Below are positions 61,345 to 64,000 of a DNA stretch of 64,000 nt, one piece after another. The stretch covers positions 3,997,786 through 4,061,785 of the forward strand of contig NZ_CP036339.1 of assembly GCF_007746075.1 (NCBI RefSeq), in the 5' to 3' direction. Below the pieces are notes generated by a model. It ran no database searches, was not told the DNA's origin, and saw nothing but the letters and a program-made list of their open reading frames with translations. Source of the stretch: Lacipirellula limnantheis. GTDB lineage: Bacteria; Planctomycetota; Planctomycetia; Pirellulales; Lacipirellulaceae. Numbering within the stretch: position 1 is the first letter of the stretch; the number at the start of each line of letters is the position of its first letter. Made by a program: the position numbers and the translations under genes.

Positions 61345-62934
61345 ATGCACAGTCGACTCCGTTTTTGGTTGGTGAGTCTCTCTATGTTGGGTACGTCCAT
61401 CGTCCTCGGCCAGCCCGCTGCGCTGGCCGAGCGCGGAAATCCGCGCGTTGAGTTCAACGGGCAAACCATCGACGCGATGGTGGCCGACTTCATGGAGGAG
61501 CAGCGGATCCCGGGGATGACGCTGGCGATCGTGCAGGCGCCGTACATTCCGCGCGTGGTCGGCTACGGCGTCTCGAACGTCGAGAAGGGATTGCTCGCCT
61601 CGCCGAATACGCTGTGGAACGTCGGGCAGATGACCCAGGCGTACACGGCGGTCGCGATCATGCAGCTCGTCGAGGCCGGAAAGCTGGGAATCGACGACCC
61701 GATCGGCACGCATGTCGCTGGTCTGCCTAGCGAGTGGCAAGCGATCACCGTGCGGCAGTTGATGGCGCACGCCTCGGGGTTGCCGGACTACTCGCAACAA
61801 GCCGGCTTTGACGCGTCGCGAGCGTACGCGCCGGCGGCGGTCATGGCACTCATCGCGGAGGCGCCGCTCGCGTTTCGGCCGGGAACGGCGGTCGCGAATA
61901 GCGCGACCGACTTCTATTTGCTGGGGCTCGCCGTCGAGGCGGCGAGCGGGATGAGCTACGAAGCGTTCGTCACCGAAAATCAGATCAAGCGATTGGGACT
62001 GAAGAACACGATGTTCGCGTCCGATCTGCCGCAGGTCAAGCAGGAGGCGGTCGAGGCGAATGGGTTCAAGCACAAAGAATTCTTGCGCGAGCGGGATTAC
62101 ATCGATCCGACGGAAATGGCGACGGGCTACGCCGTGCAGTCAGGAAGACTGACGCCAGCGAAACAAAATGCTCAAAGCGCGTTCTTCGCGAACGGCGCGG
62201 TGCTCGCATCGGCGGAGGATATTAGCCTGTGGGACATGGGATTGGCGGGCGAGTTGCTGGTGAGCAAGAAGGAAAACCGCGATTTTCTCTACGCTCCGGT
62301 GAAATTGGCGGACGGCGCGACGGCGCCGGCGCATTGCGGGTGGCGATTCCCCGGCCATCGGGGTCTCATGGACATCCAGGGAAATGTGCCGGGATTCTCG
62401 TGCTATTTGTCGCGATTCACCGATAAATCGGAGCTGCTGTGCGTGACGCTCTGCGCGAACAAGGAGGGGGTCGACCTCTCGGGTCTGGCACGGCGGATCG
62501 CGGGGGCGTTTATTCGGACGCTGGGGCCGCCGGTAGGACCGCAGGCGATGGCTTGCCGAGAGAGTTGCTATTCCGTGGCGGAGACTGTTGATCGGTTGGA
62601 AGCGTTGGTGAAATCCAAAGGGATCGACGTCGCAGCGCGGGTCGATCACGCGGCAGCAGCGAAGAAAAAAGGCCTCGAATTGCCGCCGACGGAAGTGCTC
62701 ATCTTCGGCAACCCGGCTGTGGGGACGCAACTGATGCAGAGTCGCCGGAGCGTGGCGCTTGATTTGCCGCTGCGAGTCGTCGTGTGGGAGGAAGCCGACG
62801 GGACCGTGTGGACGGGCTACCATGACGTGGCGGGGCTGGCCGCGCAGCATGGGATTGGCGATCGCGACGAGGTCGTGGCGGCGATGCAGGCGGGGCTCGA
62901 AGCGCTGCTGCGGCAGGCGACGGCGCCTTATTAA
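61345..62934 (+). CDS. Beta-lactamase-fold pseudoenzyme fused to DUF302
   Basis: 529 residues. Signal peptide about 1-28. Residues about 40-390 follow the serine beta-lactamase/esterase family (QRIPGMTLAIVQ; LTV-type RQLMAHASGLPDY; EDISLWDMGL; GNVPGFS). The catalytic SxxK reads QMTQ (Gln95, Gln98) and the YxN-like motif reads NSA (Asn185), so Ser, Lys and Tyr are all missing. Residues about 405-525 form a DUF302 domain (TVDRLEALVKSKGI; LLIFGNP-like VLIFGNPAVG). Probably a binding protein, exported; true role unknown. Confidence 0.75.
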   Translation: MHSRLRFWLVSLSMLGTSIVLGQPAALAERGNPRVEFNGQTIDAMVADFMEEQRIPGMTLAIVQAPYIPRVVGYGVSNVEKGLLASPNTLWNVGQMTQAYTAVAIMQLVEAGKLGIDDPIGTHVAGLPSEWQAITVRQLMAHASGLPDYSQQAGFDASRAYAPAAVMALIAEAPLAFRPGTAVANSATDFYLLGLAVEAASGMSYEAFVTENQIKRLGLKNTMFASDLPQVKQEAVEANGFKHKEFLRERDYIDPTEMATGYAVQSGRLTPAKQNAQSAFFANGAVLASAEDISLWDMGLAGELLVSKKENRDFLYAPVKLADGATAPAHCGWRFPGHRGLMDIQGNVPGFSCYLSRFTDKSELLCVTLCANKEGVDLSGLARRIAGAFIRTLGPPVGPQAMACRESCYSVAETVDRLEALVKSKGIDVAARVDHAAAAKKKGLELPPTEVLIFGNPAVGTQLMQSRRSVALDLPLRVVVWEEADGTVWTGYHDVAGLAAQHGIGDRDEVVAAMQAGLEALLRQATAPY

Positions 62935-62952
62935 GCAACTCGCTCAGCGCGC

Positions 62953-62991
62953 AAAAAAGCGTCGCTACCGACCATGCCGGCAGCGACGCTT
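62953..62991 (-). terminator. Rho-independent terminator of the last PEP-CTERM gene
   Basis: On the minus strand AGCGTCGCT (62990-62982) pairs with AGCGACGCT (62966-62958) across a 15-base loop that can pair further, followed by six T (A-run at 62953-62958). It is about 28 bases past the stop codon at 63019 and may serve the convergent gene too. Confidence 0.85.
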
Positions 62992-63018
62992 GACGTGCGA
63001 ATCGAGCAAGCCTCTGGA

Positions 63019-64000
63019 CTAGCGAGCCACCCGGCGGCGACACGCGGCAATGGCGCCGACGGCCACTGCGCCCAGCACGGCGGTGCTCGGCTCAGGAATC
63101 GCAGCGGCGGCCGACACTGCGGCGGTCGCGCCGAAGTTGGCCTTCCAGGTGGCAAGCGACGCTGCGTCGTAGCCGGGCGTGCCGAAGTTGCGTTGCCACT
63201 TCAAGAAGTCGGCGCCGTCGACGTCGAGGTCGTTGTCGAAGTCGCCGGGCAGGGCGACGGACCCAAGCACCTTGAGCACCACCGACGTGGCGCCGACGGT
63301 TACGTCCCACGATAGGCCCGAGGCGAGCGGCGCGAGCGTGAAGTCCGTCGCCGCAAAACTCGTCCCGCCAATCGAATTGGCGGTGAGCAGGGTGTAGGTT
63401 TCGCCGCCGTGGGGAGCGTAGCCGCTGAGTTCCACGGCTAGGTTGCCAAACTCGATCTTGGCTTCGCCGCCGACTTGAATCGTCGAGTGCGTGCCGCCGG
63501 TGATGACGGCCGTCAGGGTCGACTGGCCGGGATTCTGGAACTGATTGACCGGGTCGTAGGACATGAACAGGTCGCCCTTGATTTGGGCGCCGACGTTCGG
63601 CCCGACGACGCGCAAATTCGACGTCGCATCGCCGGAGCCGTTGGAGACGGTCATGTAGAGGTTCTGCTGGAGGACGAAGGAGGCGTGATCGCGGAGGTCG
63701 ATCTTCGAGGCGCCGCCGGAGCCAATAACTGCCCCGCGATTGTTGCCGCCCGAAAGCGCGAGGCCCTGGAGCGTCAAGCCGGAGCCGTCGTCGACCGCCG
63801 AGTCGATCGACACCTTGCCGTTTCCGGTAACAAATAGGTTGAACTGCGAGCCGTTGTTCTCGGCGACGTTGTTCGCTCGTTGCGGCCCGAAAGGATCGCC
63901 GGTTAGCGTCGCGACTCCTAGATTCGGAGCGGCGAAGTTGAACGTGTCAAAGATGTGGAATTCGCCGTTGTCTTGCACGGTGAGGTTGGAGACCCCGCCG
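63019..64000 (-). CDS. PEP-CTERM protein with repetitive beta structure (5' end outside window)
   Basis: At least 327 codons, open to the window edge, so the N-terminus is missing. The text is beta-rich with repeated Gly/Asn/Ser turns (GKVSIDSAVDDGSGLTLQGL; GGASKIDLRDHASFVLQ), similar to passenger or beta-helix proteins. Near the end is a dockerin-like unit (GDFDNDLDVDGADFLKWQ) and the tail IPEPSTAVLGAVAVGAI then CRRRVAR. A large exported, exosortase-processed protein. Confidence 0.8.
   Translation of the reverse strand, partial: GGVSNLTVQDNGEFHIFDTFNFAAPNLGVATLTGDPFGPQRANNVAENNGSQFNLFVTGNGKVSIDSAVDDGSGLTLQGLALSGGNNRGAVIGSGGASKIDLRDHASFVLQQNLYMTVSNGSGDATSNLRVVGPNVGAQIKGDLFMSYDPVNQFQNPGQSTLTAVITGGTHSTIQVGGEAKIEFGNLAVELSGYAPHGGETYTLLTANSIGGTSFAATDFTLAPLASGLSWDVTVGATSVVLKVLGSVALPGDFDNDLDVDGADFLKWQRNFGTPGYDAASLATWKANFGATAAVSAAAAIPEPSTAVLGAVAVGAIAACRRRVAR

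Overview
The window looks like chromosome of a planctomycete, most likely in or near the order Pirellulales. The evidence is the combination of PEP-CTERM proteins with dockerin-like Asp/Asn repeats, a DUF1559 pilin-like protein, a DWG-type serine/threonine kinase with TPRs, a DUF1207 outer-membrane protein, secreted ATP-synthase F0 subunits and high GC. No taxonomic search could be run, so this is inference from gene families.

Layout. 1-519: 3' part of a Rho-N-like/DUF4912 gene. 1253-9892: complete F-type ATP synthase operon (two small membrane assembly proteins, then a, c, b, delta, alpha, gamma, beta, epsilon). 10000-21470: trypsin-like protease, PEP-CTERM endonuclease I, FHA-GAF-nucleotide cyclase, small secreted protein, gluzincin peptidase and a large TPR kinase. 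21740-21813: tRNA-Asp(GTC). 21769-36847: a ~15.1 kb integrative element in the tRNA gene, bounded by an exact 49-bp direct repeat. 36954-41161: small gene and a TetR-regulated ABC exporter (permease, ATPase, membrane fusion protein). 41270-53103: alcohol dehydrogenase, signalling proteins with GGDEF domains, Mn-type superoxide dismutase, fumarylacetoacetate-hydrolase-family enzyme and secreted proteins. 53904-64000: PEP-CTERM proteins, GNAT, KOW protein, YdcF-like, DUF1559 and a beta-lactamase-fold/DUF302 fusion.

The element is the most interesting part. A tyrosine recombinase lies next to the tRNA. A leftward gene set at the other end carries two excisionase-like winged-helix proteins, two small unknown proteins, a Prim-Pol/RepA-type helicase fusion and three unknown proteins. 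Just downstream of the primase-helicase gene is a ~600-bp segment with six copies of a 10-bp iteron and a long near-perfect hairpin, which I read as a candidate replication origin. No capsid, terminase or conjugation gene is visible, so the element resembles a phage-satellite or plasmid-like integrative element. Its cargo is a PEP-CTERM protein and repeated families of small membrane and secreted proteins, one of which also has a relative in the host chromosome at 56857-57183.

Several signalling or enzyme-fold proteins have lost catalytic residues: a GGDEF with GPQEF, an HD-GYP lacking its paired histidines, and a serine-hydrolase fold lacking the Ser, Lys and Tyr motifs.
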